6,291 bases of DNA from JACCVL01 sp038233135 (GTDB lineage Bacteria; Actinomycetota; Actinomycetes; Propionibacteriales; Nocardioidaceae). The translations under genes were made by a program, and so were the position numbers. The notes beneath the pieces were generated by a model. It ran no database searches and was not told the DNA's origin. It was given only the letters and a program-made list of their open reading frames with translations. The stretch lies in assembly GCA_038233135.1 (NCBI GenBank), contig JBBSMN010000176.1, positions 1 to 6,291 of the forward strand, in the 5' to 3' direction. This document shows, one piece after another, positions 1 through 5,307 of this stretch (its first letter is position 1; the number at the start of each line of letters is the position of its first letter).

Positions 1-31
1 CCGCCACGACCCCGCGGCCGAGTCGTGGCGG
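1..31 (-). other. tmRNA hairpin at the window edge (later pseudoknot region)
   Basis: Positions 1-10 and 22-31 form a perfect 10-bp inverted repeat (CCGCCACGAC/GTCGTGGCGG) with an 11-nt loop. It lies in the part of ssrA that normally holds PK3/PK4. There is no T-run after it on either strand within the window, and ssrA must continue past position 1, so I read it as internal tmRNA structure, not a terminator. Confidence 0.
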
Positions 32-56
32 TGAGCCTCCTTGATGAGGCCGGCGA

Positions 57-77
57 CCGGGACGGAGGCGCTCCCGG
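57..77 (-). other. tmRNA hairpin downstream of the tag (PK2 region)
   Basis: A perfect 6-bp inverted repeat (CCGGGA at 57-62, TCCCGG at 72-77) with a 9-nt loop lies about 20 nt beyond the tag stop codon. In other tmRNAs PK2 follows the tag at this point. A second, 5-bp hairpin follows at 35-50 (GCCTC/GAGGC). Confidence 0.
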
Positions 78-97
78 GCCGACCCTTCGTTCACTGC

Positions 98-136
98 TCA
101 GGCAGCGAGAGCGAAGTCAGTGCGCTTAGCCTTGGC
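98..136 (-). other. tmRNA proteolysis-tag reading frame
   Basis: Read on the minus strand from a GCC resume codon at 136-134 to a TGA stop at 100-98, this frame encodes AKAKRTDFALAA. With the alanine carried by tmRNA itself, the tag would be A-AKAKRTDFALAA. The hydrophobic ALAA end is the usual recognition signal for ClpXP-type proteases, and the basic K/R followed by DFALAA is typical of actinobacterial tags. The resume codon is inferred from the frame and from the A-rich stretch just before it; it has not been shown by experiment. Confidence 0.
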
Positions 137-148
137 ACTTATAAGGTT

Positions 149-176
149 CCACGGATCGTTTACGAGATAACCGTGG
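149..176 (-). other. tmRNA PK1-like stem upstream of the tag
   Basis: CCACGG and CCGTGG (149-154 and 171-176 on the plus strand) form a perfect 6-bp stem. It lies 12 nt upstream of the resume codon, where pseudoknot 1 sits in bacterial tmRNAs. PK1 is generally needed for correct positioning of the resume codon. The intervening 16 nt would contain the second PK1 strand. I did not model the full pseudoknot. Confidence 0.
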
Positions 177-242
177 GTCCTCGGCCCGCTTCTCCTGAAC
201 CGCACGACCGAAGTCGAAACCGTTCAGCCCCTTGTTGTGTTT

Positions 243-298
243 GTCATCACGGCTTGCGCGATGTTGATGAAGCCTACCGGCTACCGCCCACCGTTCGA
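243..298 (-). promoter_or_regulatory. Candidate ssrA promoter region
   Basis: The 96 bp between the smpB stop and the tmRNA 5' end contain no gene. Two weak sigma-70-like pairs are visible on the minus strand. One is TTCATC (266-271), 17 bp, GATGAC (243-248), with the -10 ending 11 nt before the GGGG of tmRNA. The other is TCGAAC (293-298), 16 bp, TAGGCT (271-276). Each matches consensus only partly. tmRNA is usually processed at its 5' end from a slightly longer precursor, which either pair would allow. Read-through from smpB is the alternative. Confidence 0.
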
Positions 299-327
299 GC
301 GACCAGGGCGGCGAGTGGCGACAACGC

Positions 328-819
328 TCAGCCCATCCCCTTGATCCGCATGCCCTTGGCGCGACGGCCCATCTCACGCTCGGTCTCGCGTCGAGCGTCG
401 CGGGCGGCCAGCGTCTGTCGCTTGTCGTAGGTCTTCTTGCCCTTGCCGAGCCCGATCTCGACCTTGGCGCGACCGTCGGAGAAGTACAGCGACAGCGGCA
501 CCAGCGTGAAGCCCTTCTCGCTCACCTTGGCGTCGATCCGGTCGATCTCCAGGCGGTGTAGCAGCAGCTTGCGCTTGCGCCGAGGGGTGTGGTTGGTCCA
601 GGTGCCGGCGGTGTACTCCGGGATGTGTACGCCCAGCAGCCACGCCTCGCCGTTCTCGATCTCGGCGAACCCGTCGATCAGCGACGCGCGACCGGCACGC
701 AGCGACTTGACCTCGGTGCCGGTGAGGACGATCCCTGCCTCCCAGGTGTCGCCGATCAGGTAGTCGTAGCGCGCCTTCTTGTTCTGCGCGACCACCTTGT
801 GACCCTGCTCTTTGGACAT
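328..819 (-). CDS. smpB: SsrA-binding protein SmpB
   Basis: SmpB is the 163-residue protein partner of tmRNA. It binds the tRNA-like domain, takes the place of the missing codon-anticodon pairing in the decoding centre, and is required for trans-translation in the cytoplasm. The sequence shows the family hallmarks: N-terminal AQNKKARYDY (11-20), the conserved GTEVKSLR block (34-41), VHIPEY with TWTNH in the OB-fold core, RKRKLLLHR, and a very basic C-terminal tail from about residue 131 that is expected to enter the mRNA channel. Length is normal for actinobacteria (about 155-165). The ATG at 819-817 gives the expected N-terminus (MSKEQGHK). The Shine-Dalgarno sequence is poor (only a GGA close to the start), and an out-of-frame ATG lies 8 nt upstream. 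It starts 29 bp after the peptidase gene stop and is followed by ssrA, the usual pairing. Confidence 0.
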   Translation of the reverse strand: MSKEQGHKVVAQNKKARYDYLIGDTWEAGIVLTGTEVKSLRAGRASLIDGFAEIENGEAWLLGVHIPEYTAGTWTNHTPRRKRKLLLHRLEIDRIDAKVSEKGFTLVPLSLYFSDGRAKVEIGLGKGKKTYDKRQTLAARDARRETEREMGRRAKGMRIKGMG

Positions 820-848
820 GCGTCCATTGTCCCGCACCACCCAAGTGC

Positions 849-2312
849 TCAGAGCCACCCGGCGGGGTTGGTCGGAACGCCGTTGGCGTAGACCATGAAG
901 TGCAGATGGCACCCGGTCGAGAAGCCCGTGTCCCCTACGTAGCCGATGACCTGCCCGGCACTCACCCGCTGCCCCGAGCTGGTGACGTAACGGGTCAGGT
1001 GGTTGTACGAGGTGGCGATCGAGGTGCCGTTGACGGTGCCGTGGGTGACGATGACGCGGTTGCCGTAGCCGGCGTTGTACGACTGCGACACGACGGTCCC
1101 GCTGGCCGCCGCCCGCACCGGTGTGCCGCACGCCGCTGCGAAGTCGGTCCCGTCGTGCAGCTTCATCACCTTGAAGATGGGGTGCAGCCGCATGCCGTAC
1201 GGCGAGGAGACGTACGCCCCCGGGATGGGCGCAGCCAGCGGGCCACTCGTGCTCGGCGCGGCCGGACTCGAACCCGTGCTCGGTGTCGCCGTGCTCGGTG
1301 TCGCCGTGCTCGGTGCCGCCGTGCTCGGTGCCGCCGTGCTAGGCGCCGCAGCGGCACGGTCGGCGGCACGGTCGGCGGCACGGTCGGCGGCACGGTCGGC
1401 GGCACGGTCGGCGGCACGGTCGGCGGCACGGTCGGCGGCACGGTCGGCCTTGTTCTCGCGCACCGTGCCCAGCAGCTCACGCACCCGCTCGCGCTCACTG
1501 CGCATGCTCTGCAGGACCCGGCGGTCCCGATCACGAACCGTGGCCGCCTCTCGGCGCACGTCACGCTGGTCGAGCACCATCATGTGCACCTGCTGGCGCC
1601 GGTTGCGGGCGTCTTGCGCGAGCACCGCGGTGCGGGCCAGGTTGTCAGCAGCCCGGGCACGTTCGGCGGCGACGCCGTCGCGGAGCTCCGACACGCGGTC
1701 CGCGCGCAGCTTCATCAGGACCTGTGCGGCCTCGAGGTCATCGACGGAGGAGGTCTGCGCGGAGAGCACCGACTCCGCTGACGACATCACCGCGGGAAAT
1801 GCCGCCGAGCTGCCCCCGTCGACCAGCGCGTCGACGCCGACCAGTGCCGGCGTGCTGTTGGACATCGACTGCACGGCGAAGCGCTCGATGCCGGCCTGGG
1901 CCTCGTCCACGAGGTCTACGGCGTCGGCGAGGTCGCCTTCGGCGACCTCCAACCGCTGCTCGGCATCGGCCAGTCGTTGCTGCGTCTGTACGTCGAGCTG
2001 TCGGGCGGCCGCGAGCTGTCCGAGCGTCGAGGCCAGTGAGCTGCGGGCGCTGGCCAACTGCACCTGCGAGCTGCGAAGCGCACTGCCGGCGCCGAGCAGG
2101 CGACGGCCGGCCTGCTCGACGTCGCCCTGCTGTTGATCGATGCCCCGACCGATGCTGCCCTGGCGCCGGTCGAGCTGGCGTTCGCGGTCCGCCGCCGCGG
2201 AGCCGACAGTGCCGCCGACAAGGGCCAGCGCGAGGCACGTCACGACGGCGCCGCGGAAGCCGCGCGACAGCACGGTCCGGGGCCGCCGACCGAGGGGGAA
2301 GGATCGGTCCAC
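849..2312 (-). CDS. Secreted coiled-coil M23 (LytM-type) peptidoglycan endopeptidase, probable FtsEX-controlled hydrolase
   Basis: This is a 487-residue predicted exported zinc endopeptidase cutting peptidoglycan cross-bridges. A basic N-terminus and hydrophobic stretch (about 22-37) followed by SAAAD suggest signal peptidase cleavage near residue 41. Residues about 42-285 are Gln/Ala/Arg-rich helical coiled coil with a break near 150-180, as in EnvC/PcsB/RipC-type division hydrolases. An ADRA x 8 repeat (289-320) and Ala/Pro/Ser/Thr repeats (321-346) form a linker. The M23 domain (about 362-487) carries zinc ligands H386, D390 and H471 and catalytic H438 and H469, so it appears active, unlike degenerate EnvC. 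C395 and C468 could form a disulphide. The GTG start has GAAGG 6 nt upstream and an in-frame TGA 12 nt upstream, so no longer start exists. The position directly after ftsX suggests FtsX regulates it; that part is inference. Confidence 0.
   Translation of the reverse strand: MDRSFPLGRRPRTVLSRGFRGAVVTCLALALVGGTVGSAAADRERQLDRRQGSIGRGIDQQQGDVEQAGRRLLGAGSALRSSQVQLASARSSLASTLGQLAAARQLDVQTQQRLADAEQRLEVAEGDLADAVDLVDEAQAGIERFAVQSMSNSTPALVGVDALVDGGSSAAFPAVMSSAESVLSAQTSSVDDLEAAQVLMKLRADRVSELRDGVAAERARAADNLARTAVLAQDARNRRQQVHMMVLDQRDVRREAATVRDRDRRVLQSMRSERERVRELLGTVRENKADRAADRAADRAADRAADRAADRAADRAADRAAAAPSTAAPSTAAPSTATPSTATPSTGSSPAAPSTSGPLAAPIPGAYVSSPYGMRLHPIFKVMKLHDGTDFAAACGTPVRAAASGTVVSQSYNAGYGNRVIVTHGTVNGTSIATSYNHLTRYVTSSGQRVSAGQVIGYVGDTGFSTGCHLHFMVYANGVPTNPAGWL
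1276..1350. repeat. 15-bp tandem repeat, five copies, inside the peptidase gene
   Basis: Five units of the type GTGCTCGGTGYCGCC start at 1276, 1291, 1306, 1321 and 1336. The last is diverged (GTGCTAGGCGCCGCA), and a further degenerate copy begins near 1249. The coding strand reads as an Ala/Thr-Pro-Ser-Thr repeat, a flexible Pro/Ser/Thr linker of the kind that often spans cell wall in secreted actinobacterial enzymes. It directly abuts the 12-bp array. Confidence 0.
1351..1446. repeat. 12-bp tandem repeat, eight perfect copies, inside the peptidase gene
   Basis: The unit GCGGCACGGTCG (plus strand) is repeated eight times without a mismatch. On the coding strand it gives eight ADRA units, a stretch with Asp and Arg each recurring every four residues, which would favour a charged alpha-helix continuing the coiled coil. 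Because the unit is a multiple of three, gain or loss of copies keeps the frame. Perfect identity, including third codon positions, indicates recent expansion by slippage or recombination. Confidence 0.
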
Positions 2313-2360
2313 GAGTCGCCTTCAGTAGTGGCGCTCCATCAGCCGGTCCCACGGAGAGAG

Positions 2361-2414
2361 CAGTGTGACTGATGGTGCTGTTGTTACTGATGTGATCTGT
2401 GGCTCGACCGTAAC
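2361..2414 (-). promoter_or_regulatory. Phased GTnAC direct repeats upstream of the peptidase gene (MtrA-like sites)
   Basis: On the minus strand the 111-bp gap between ftsX and the peptidase contains GTTAC (2414-2410), ATCAC (2396-2392), GTAACA (2387-2382) and GTCACA (2369-2364). They start at multiples of 9 bp from each other (offsets 0, 18, 27 and 45). A weaker GCACCA fills the 9-bp slot at 2378-2373. As I recall, MtrA, the response regulator of the actinobacterial MtrAB system, binds direct repeats of GTCACAgcg- or GTAAC-like motifs near cell-wall hydrolase genes such as ripA. The resemblance is seen in the sequence; the identity of the binding protein is inference. No convincing -35/-10 pair was found beside it. 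Confidence 0.
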
Positions 2415-2423
2415 TGACCGGCC

Positions 2424-3344
2424 TCACACATTGAGGTATTTGCGCGTCAGCACGAGTGTCGGGATCACTGCCACCACGACGGCGAAGGCCACCGTGATGC
2501 CACCGGCGAGGACCGCGTCGGGCCAGTCGACCCAGGGAGTGACCTGGCTCAGCCGCTCGGTCAGGTAGCCCTGAACGAGGAACGCCATGAACGCGGCCAG
2601 CACCCCGCAGGCCACCGCGGCCCCGATGACGGCGGCGATCAGCGACTCCAGAACGAACGGCAGCTGGATGTGCCACGACGAGGCGCCGACCAGACGCATG
2701 ATGCCGATCTCACGCCGCCGGGCGAACGCCGCCAACCGGATCGTGTTGGCCACCTGCAGCACCGCCGCCAGCATCAGCACGCCGGCGAAGCCCAGCGCGA
2801 CCCACCGCATGTTGCCGAGCACCTCGTACAACGGGTCGAGGAACTCACGCAGGTCCTTCACCTCGGCGACCCCCGGGAGGCCCTGCAGCTCGCTGGCCAG
2901 CGTGTCGACCTCGGTGGGGTCGTCGAGGGTGACGAAGAACGAGCCGGGGAACGACTGCGGGGTCAGCGCCGCGAACAGCCGGCGGCCGGTGTTGTTCTGC
3001 CCGAAGATCTCCTCGGCCCGGTCGTACGCCTCGGCGGACGACTGGTACTCCGCCGACTTCACCTGGGTGCTGTCGTCGATGACCGCCTCGATCTGGGACC
3101 GCTGCTCCCTGGTCACCTCGCCGTCGATGCAGGTGCCCTCGAGAGAGTTCGCCGAGCAGAGCTGCACCTCGATCTGCAGCCGGTCGCCCCAGTACTGCTC
3201 GGTGCGGTCGATCTGCGTCTGCAGCAGCAGGCCGATGCCGACCAGCGACAGCGACACGACGAGCGTGACGACCAGCGACACAGTCATCGACAGGTTGCGC
3301 CGGATGCCGGTGCCCAGCTCGGACAGGACTTGAGTGATGGCCAT
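2424..3344 (-). CDS. ftsX: Cell division ABC transporter permease-like protein FtsX
   Basis: FtsX is the membrane half of FtsEX. It does not transport a solute but passes FtsE ATP-hydrolysis-driven movement to extracellular peptidoglycan hydrolases at the division site. The 306-residue protein shows the standard layout: cytoplasmic N-terminus (1-19), TM1 (about 20-41), an extracellular domain (about 43-180), then TM2 (about 181-200), TM3 (about 232-257) and TM4 (about 277-299). The EIGIMRLVGAS motif (212-222) between TM2 and TM3 is the family signature and probable FtsE contact. C63 and C72 in the extracellular domain could form a disulphide. The ATG at 3344-3342 is chosen because GGGGGAG lies just upstream and ftsE stops 13 bp before it; an upstream in-frame extension would overlap ftsE. 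It is almost certainly co-transcribed with ftsE. Confidence 0.
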   Translation of the reverse strand: MAITQVLSELGTGIRRNLSMTVSLVVTLVVSLSLVGIGLLLQTQIDRTEQYWGDRLQIEVQLCSANSLEGTCIDGEVTREQRSQIEAVIDDSTQVKSAEYQSSAEAYDRAEEIFGQNNTGRRLFAALTPQSFPGSFFVTLDDPTEVDTLASELQGLPGVAEVKDLREFLDPLYEVLGNMRWVALGFAGVLMLAAVLQVANTIRLAAFARRREIGIMRLVGASSWHIQLPFVLESLIAAVIGAAVACGVLAAFMAFLVQGYLTERLSQVTPWVDWPDAVLAGGITVAFAVVVAVIPTLVLTRKYLNV

Positions 3345-3357
3345 GGTCTCCCCCGGC

Positions 3358-4047
3358 TCAGGTCTGGTAGCCGTAGACGCCGCGGGTCTGGTCCCGGACC
3401 ACCCGACCGTCCGCGAGCTCGATGACGCGCTTGCGCATCTGGTCGACCACACCGGAGTCGTGGGTGGCCATGACGACGGTGGTCCCGGTGCGGTTGATCC
3501 GGTCCAGCAGCTTCATGATGCCGACCGATGTGGTCGGGTCGAGGTTGCCGGTCGGCTCGTCGGCGATGAGGATCGTCGGGCGATTGACGAACGCACGGGC
3601 GACGGCGACCCGCTGCTGCTCACCGCCCGAAAGCTCGTCGGGCATCCGCCCGCCCTTGCCGTCCAGCCCAACCAGCTCGAGCGTCTCGGGCACCACCCGA
3701 GCGATGACCGAGCGTGGCTTGCCGATCACCTGCAGCGCGAACGCGACGTTCTCGGTCACGGTCTTGTTGGGCAGCAGCCGGAAGTCCTGGAACACGGTGC
3801 CGATCTGACGTCGAAGACCGGGCACCTTCCAGCGGGCCAGCCGGTTGATCTCCTTGCCGGCGACGTAGACCCGGCCGGCCGTTGGCCGCGACTCGCGCAG
3901 CACGAGCCGCAAGAAGGTCGACTTGCCGGAGCCGGACTGCCCGACCAGGAAGACGAACTCGCCCTTCTCGACCTCGACCTCGACGGCGTCGAGCGCAGGG
4001 CTGTGCGTGCCTGGATAGGCCTTGGAAACCTTCTCGAAGCGGATCAC
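3358..4047 (-). CDS. ftsE: Cell division ATP-binding protein FtsE
   Basis: This is the cytoplasmic ATPase of the FtsEX complex, which couples ATP hydrolysis to activation of cell-wall hydrolases through FtsX. The 229 residues have the usual length and a complete ABC nucleotide-binding set: Y11 (A-loop position), Walker A GQSGSGKST (36-44), Q-loop Q87 followed by DFRLL, signature LSGGEQQR (139-146), Walker B ILIADE (159-164) with catalytic E164, D-loop NLD (168-170) and switch H196. GTVFQDFRLLPNKTV is very characteristic of FtsE as opposed to related LolD-type ATPases. The start is GTG at 4047-4045, with GAGG 7 nt upstream and the family-typical N-terminus MIRFEKVSKAY. ftsX follows after 13 bp. 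In many actinobacteria prfB precedes ftsE; here the upstream gene is a molybdenum oxidoreductase. Confidence 0.
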   Translation of the reverse strand: MIRFEKVSKAYPGTHSPALDAVEVEVEKGEFVFLVGQSGSGKSTFLRLVLRESRPTAGRVYVAGKEINRLARWKVPGLRRQIGTVFQDFRLLPNKTVTENVAFALQVIGKPRSVIARVVPETLELVGLDGKGGRMPDELSGGEQQRVAVARAFVNRPTILIADEPTGNLDPTTSVGIMKLLDRINRTGTTVVMATHDSGVVDQMRKRVIELADGRVVRDQTRGVYGYQT

Positions 4048-4103
4048 GGATGGGCCTCGCGGCCGGCGGTCGGGTGCAGGAGGATGAGCGCGGCCAGTCG
4101 CCG

Positions 4104-4131
4104 AGTGTAGGCCCCACCCGGCGCCGTTCGG
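4104..4131 (-). promoter_or_regulatory. Weak candidate promoter for ftsEX
   Basis: The 90 bp between the oxidoreductase stop and the ftsE start contains a minus-strand TACACT (4104-4109), which fits the TAnnnT -10 pattern. A loose -35 (ACCGAA, 4127-4132) lies 17 bp upstream. I see no hairpin with a T-run that would end oxidoreductase transcription. This is a visual guess; read-through from the upstream gene is equally possible. Confidence 0.
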
Positions 4132-4137
4132 TGCACG

Positions 4138-5259
4138 TCACGCCGTGCGGCAGACCACCCGCACCCGTTGCACGGAGTTGTTGGCGAAGCCACCTGTGTT
4201 CCACGCCGCCTCGATCGGCTGGCTGCGACCGCTGGCGTCGCGCGCGCGGGCGCCGAGCACGTGCTCCCCAGGTGTCGCCTGCCACCGCGCCCGCCAGCGG
4301 CGCCACGCGTGCGGCGAGCCGGCCACGGGGTCGTCGAGCTGGGCGTCCACCCAGGTCGAGCCGTCATCGCCGCTCAGCTGCACCGACGTCACAGGTGCCC
4401 ATCCCGACCATGCCCGGCCACGCACCTCGACGTCGCCGGGAGCGACGATCCGGGTCCGGGAGTAGAAGTCCGGATAGCCCGGGGGGATCAGCAACGCGCG
4501 TGGCTCGATCCGGGTCAGCGGTTGCCCCTCGTCCTGGGCGCCGTCTCGCAGCCGGTACGCATGGTGCTGGAACCCCTCGAAGCGTTCGGCCGAGACCTCG
4601 ACCTCGGTCAGCCACTTGACCTGGGCCATGCCGTACCAGCCGGGCACGACCAGCCGCGCGGGGTAGCCGTGCTGCGGTGGCAGCGGTGCGCCGTTCATCT
4701 GGTGCGCGACGAGCACGTCCTCTGCCAGCGCCGCGGGCAGGTCGAGCCCGCGCTGGTAGTCCTGCTCCACCCCGCGCTCGACACCGTGGTCGGCACCGGT
4801 GCACACGACAGCGACGGCCCCGTCCTGCACCCCGGCCAGGTCCAGCAGCCGAGCCAGCGGCACGCCGGTCCACTCCGCGGTCCCCACCGCCTCCACCAGC
4901 CACGGCTGGCTCTGCGCCCGCGGGTCGAAGCGAGCCCGCCCGTTGCCCGCGCACTCGAACGTCACCGTGACGGTGCGTTGCGGCATCGACCGCAGCTCGT
5001 CCAGCCCGACGGCAAGGTCTTGTTCGACCAGCCCGCCCACCCGCAGCCGCCAGCTCGCCGCGTCGAGCACCGGCATGTCGTAGTGGGTGAGCAGGTAGTG
5101 CAGACCGGTCGGTGTCAGGTCGTAGGCCAGCGCCTCCAGCGGCAGGCCGTGGTTGCGGGCCGCCAGCTGCAGCTCCTCGGACGAGATCGCCTCGCCGGGC
5201 TCGGTCACGCGGGAAGGCGTGCTGACGTCCGGCGAGATCTTCGGCTGCGACGGCATCAT
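4138..5259 (-). CDS. Sulfite-oxidase-family molybdopterin-dependent oxidoreductase
   Basis: This 373-residue enzyme binds molybdopterin cofactor and probably oxidises sulfite or a related substrate; the exact substrate cannot be read from sequence. Order of parts: an N-terminal arm (1-70), the Moco-binding domain (about 70-222) with FECAGNGR (101-108), whose C103 matches the molybdenum-ligand cysteine, WTGVPLARLLDLAG (130-143) and HGYPARLVVPGWYGMAQVKW (197-216), then the Ig-like dimerisation domain ending in NTGGFANNSVQRVRV. There is no signal peptide, twin-arginine motif or haem domain, so a cytoplasmic enzyme with a separate electron acceptor is likely. The frame stays open to 6165, but that part lies antisense to asnB, and homology begins after 5259. 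The start is ATG at 5259 or the adjacent ATG at 5256; no clear Shine-Dalgarno is present. No cytochrome or cofactor gene is adjacent. Confidence 0.
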   Translation of the reverse strand: MMPSQPKISPDVSTPSRVTEPGEAISSEELQLAARNHGLPLEALAYDLTPTGLHYLLTHYDMPVLDAASWRLRVGGLVEQDLAVGLDELRSMPQRTVTVTFECAGNGRARFDPRAQSQPWLVEAVGTAEWTGVPLARLLDLAGVQDGAVAVVCTGADHGVERGVEQDYQRGLDLPAALAEDVLVAHQMNGAPLPPQHGYPARLVVPGWYGMAQVKWLTEVEVSAERFEGFQHHAYRLRDGAQDEGQPLTRIEPRALLIPPGYPDFYSRTRIVAPGDVEVRGRAWSGWAPVTSVQLSGDDGSTWVDAQLDDPVAGSPHAWRRWRARWQATPGEHVLGARARDASGRSQPIEAAWNTGGFANNSVQRVRVVCRTA

Positions 5260-5264
5260 CCCGC

Positions 5265-5280
5265 AGCCTACGGCTAGACT
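5265..5280. promoter_or_regulatory. Back-to-back divergent -10-like elements
   Basis: The 48-bp gap between the oxidoreductase and asnB holds TAGACT on the plus strand (5275-5280) and TAGGCT on the minus strand (5265-5270), 4 bp apart. Both match TAnnnT. The plus element would give asnB a leader of about 20 nt containing its ribosome site. The minus element ends 5 nt before the first ATG of the oxidoreductase, fitting a leaderless transcript. No good -35 is visible for either, which is common in actinobacteria. Confidence 0.
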
Positions 5281-5294
5281 GAGCTCACTCCTTC

Positions 5295-5300
5295 GAAGGG
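5295..5300 (+). promoter_or_regulatory. Ribosome binding site fixing the asnB GTG start
   Basis: GAAGGG lies 7 nt before the GTG at 5308. The start matters because the next codon is TGC: the cysteine must become the N-terminal residue after methionine removal to act in glutamine hydrolysis. This site and the MCGIAV N-terminus together settle the start. Confidence 0.
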
Positions 5301-5307
5301 CATCCCC

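Larger units (their letters stand above)
1..231 (-). ncRNA. ssrA: tmRNA (transfer-messenger RNA), 5' portion, 3' end beyond the window
   Basis: This RNA rescues ribosomes stalled on mRNAs without a stop codon. It enters the A site with SmpB, and its internal reading frame then adds a degradation tag. The minus strand from 231 begins GGGGCTGAACGGTTTCGACT, the well-conserved tmRNA 5' end (E. coli has GGGGCTGATTCTGGATTCGA). Downstream come a stem at the PK1 position (149-176), a tag frame ending at 98, and further strong hairpins (57-77, 35-50, 1-31) where the later pseudoknots should be. Bacterial tmRNAs are usually about 350-400 nt. Only 231 nt are present, so the 3' acceptor half that pairs with the 5' end lies past position 1. 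smpB directly upstream on the same strand supports the call. The tag, stems and neighbour agree, so certainty is high; only the 3' end is unknown. Confidence 0.

Noticed and set aside
1..31. 10-bp inverted repeat as an intrinsic terminator
   Set aside because: No T-run follows on either strand within the window, and ssrA must continue through it to form its 3' half.
232..327. Inverted repeat CCGCCC/GGGCGG between smpB and ssrA as a terminator
   Set aside because: The stem is only 6 bp with a 16-nt loop and has no following T-run, so it does not separate smpB from ssrA convincingly.
41..430. 129-codon plus-strand open frame across ssrA and the end of smpB
   Set aside because: It overlaps the tmRNA and smpB on the opposite strand, and its translation resembles no family I recognise.
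1276..1446. Tandem repeats as a CRISPR array
   Set aside because: The units are directly adjacent with no spacers, only 12-15 bp long, and in frame within a coding region.
2313..2423. Cyclic-di-AMP (ydaO-type) riboswitch before the cell-wall hydrolase
   Set aside because: Such riboswitches often precede actinobacterial hydrolase genes, but the gap is short and I could not find the conserved core; it holds direct repeats instead.
4168..5277. 369-codon plus-strand open frame opposite the oxidoreductase
   Set aside because: Its translation has no recognisable motif and mirrors the codon pattern of the real minus-strand gene. Long antisense frames are expected at this GC content.
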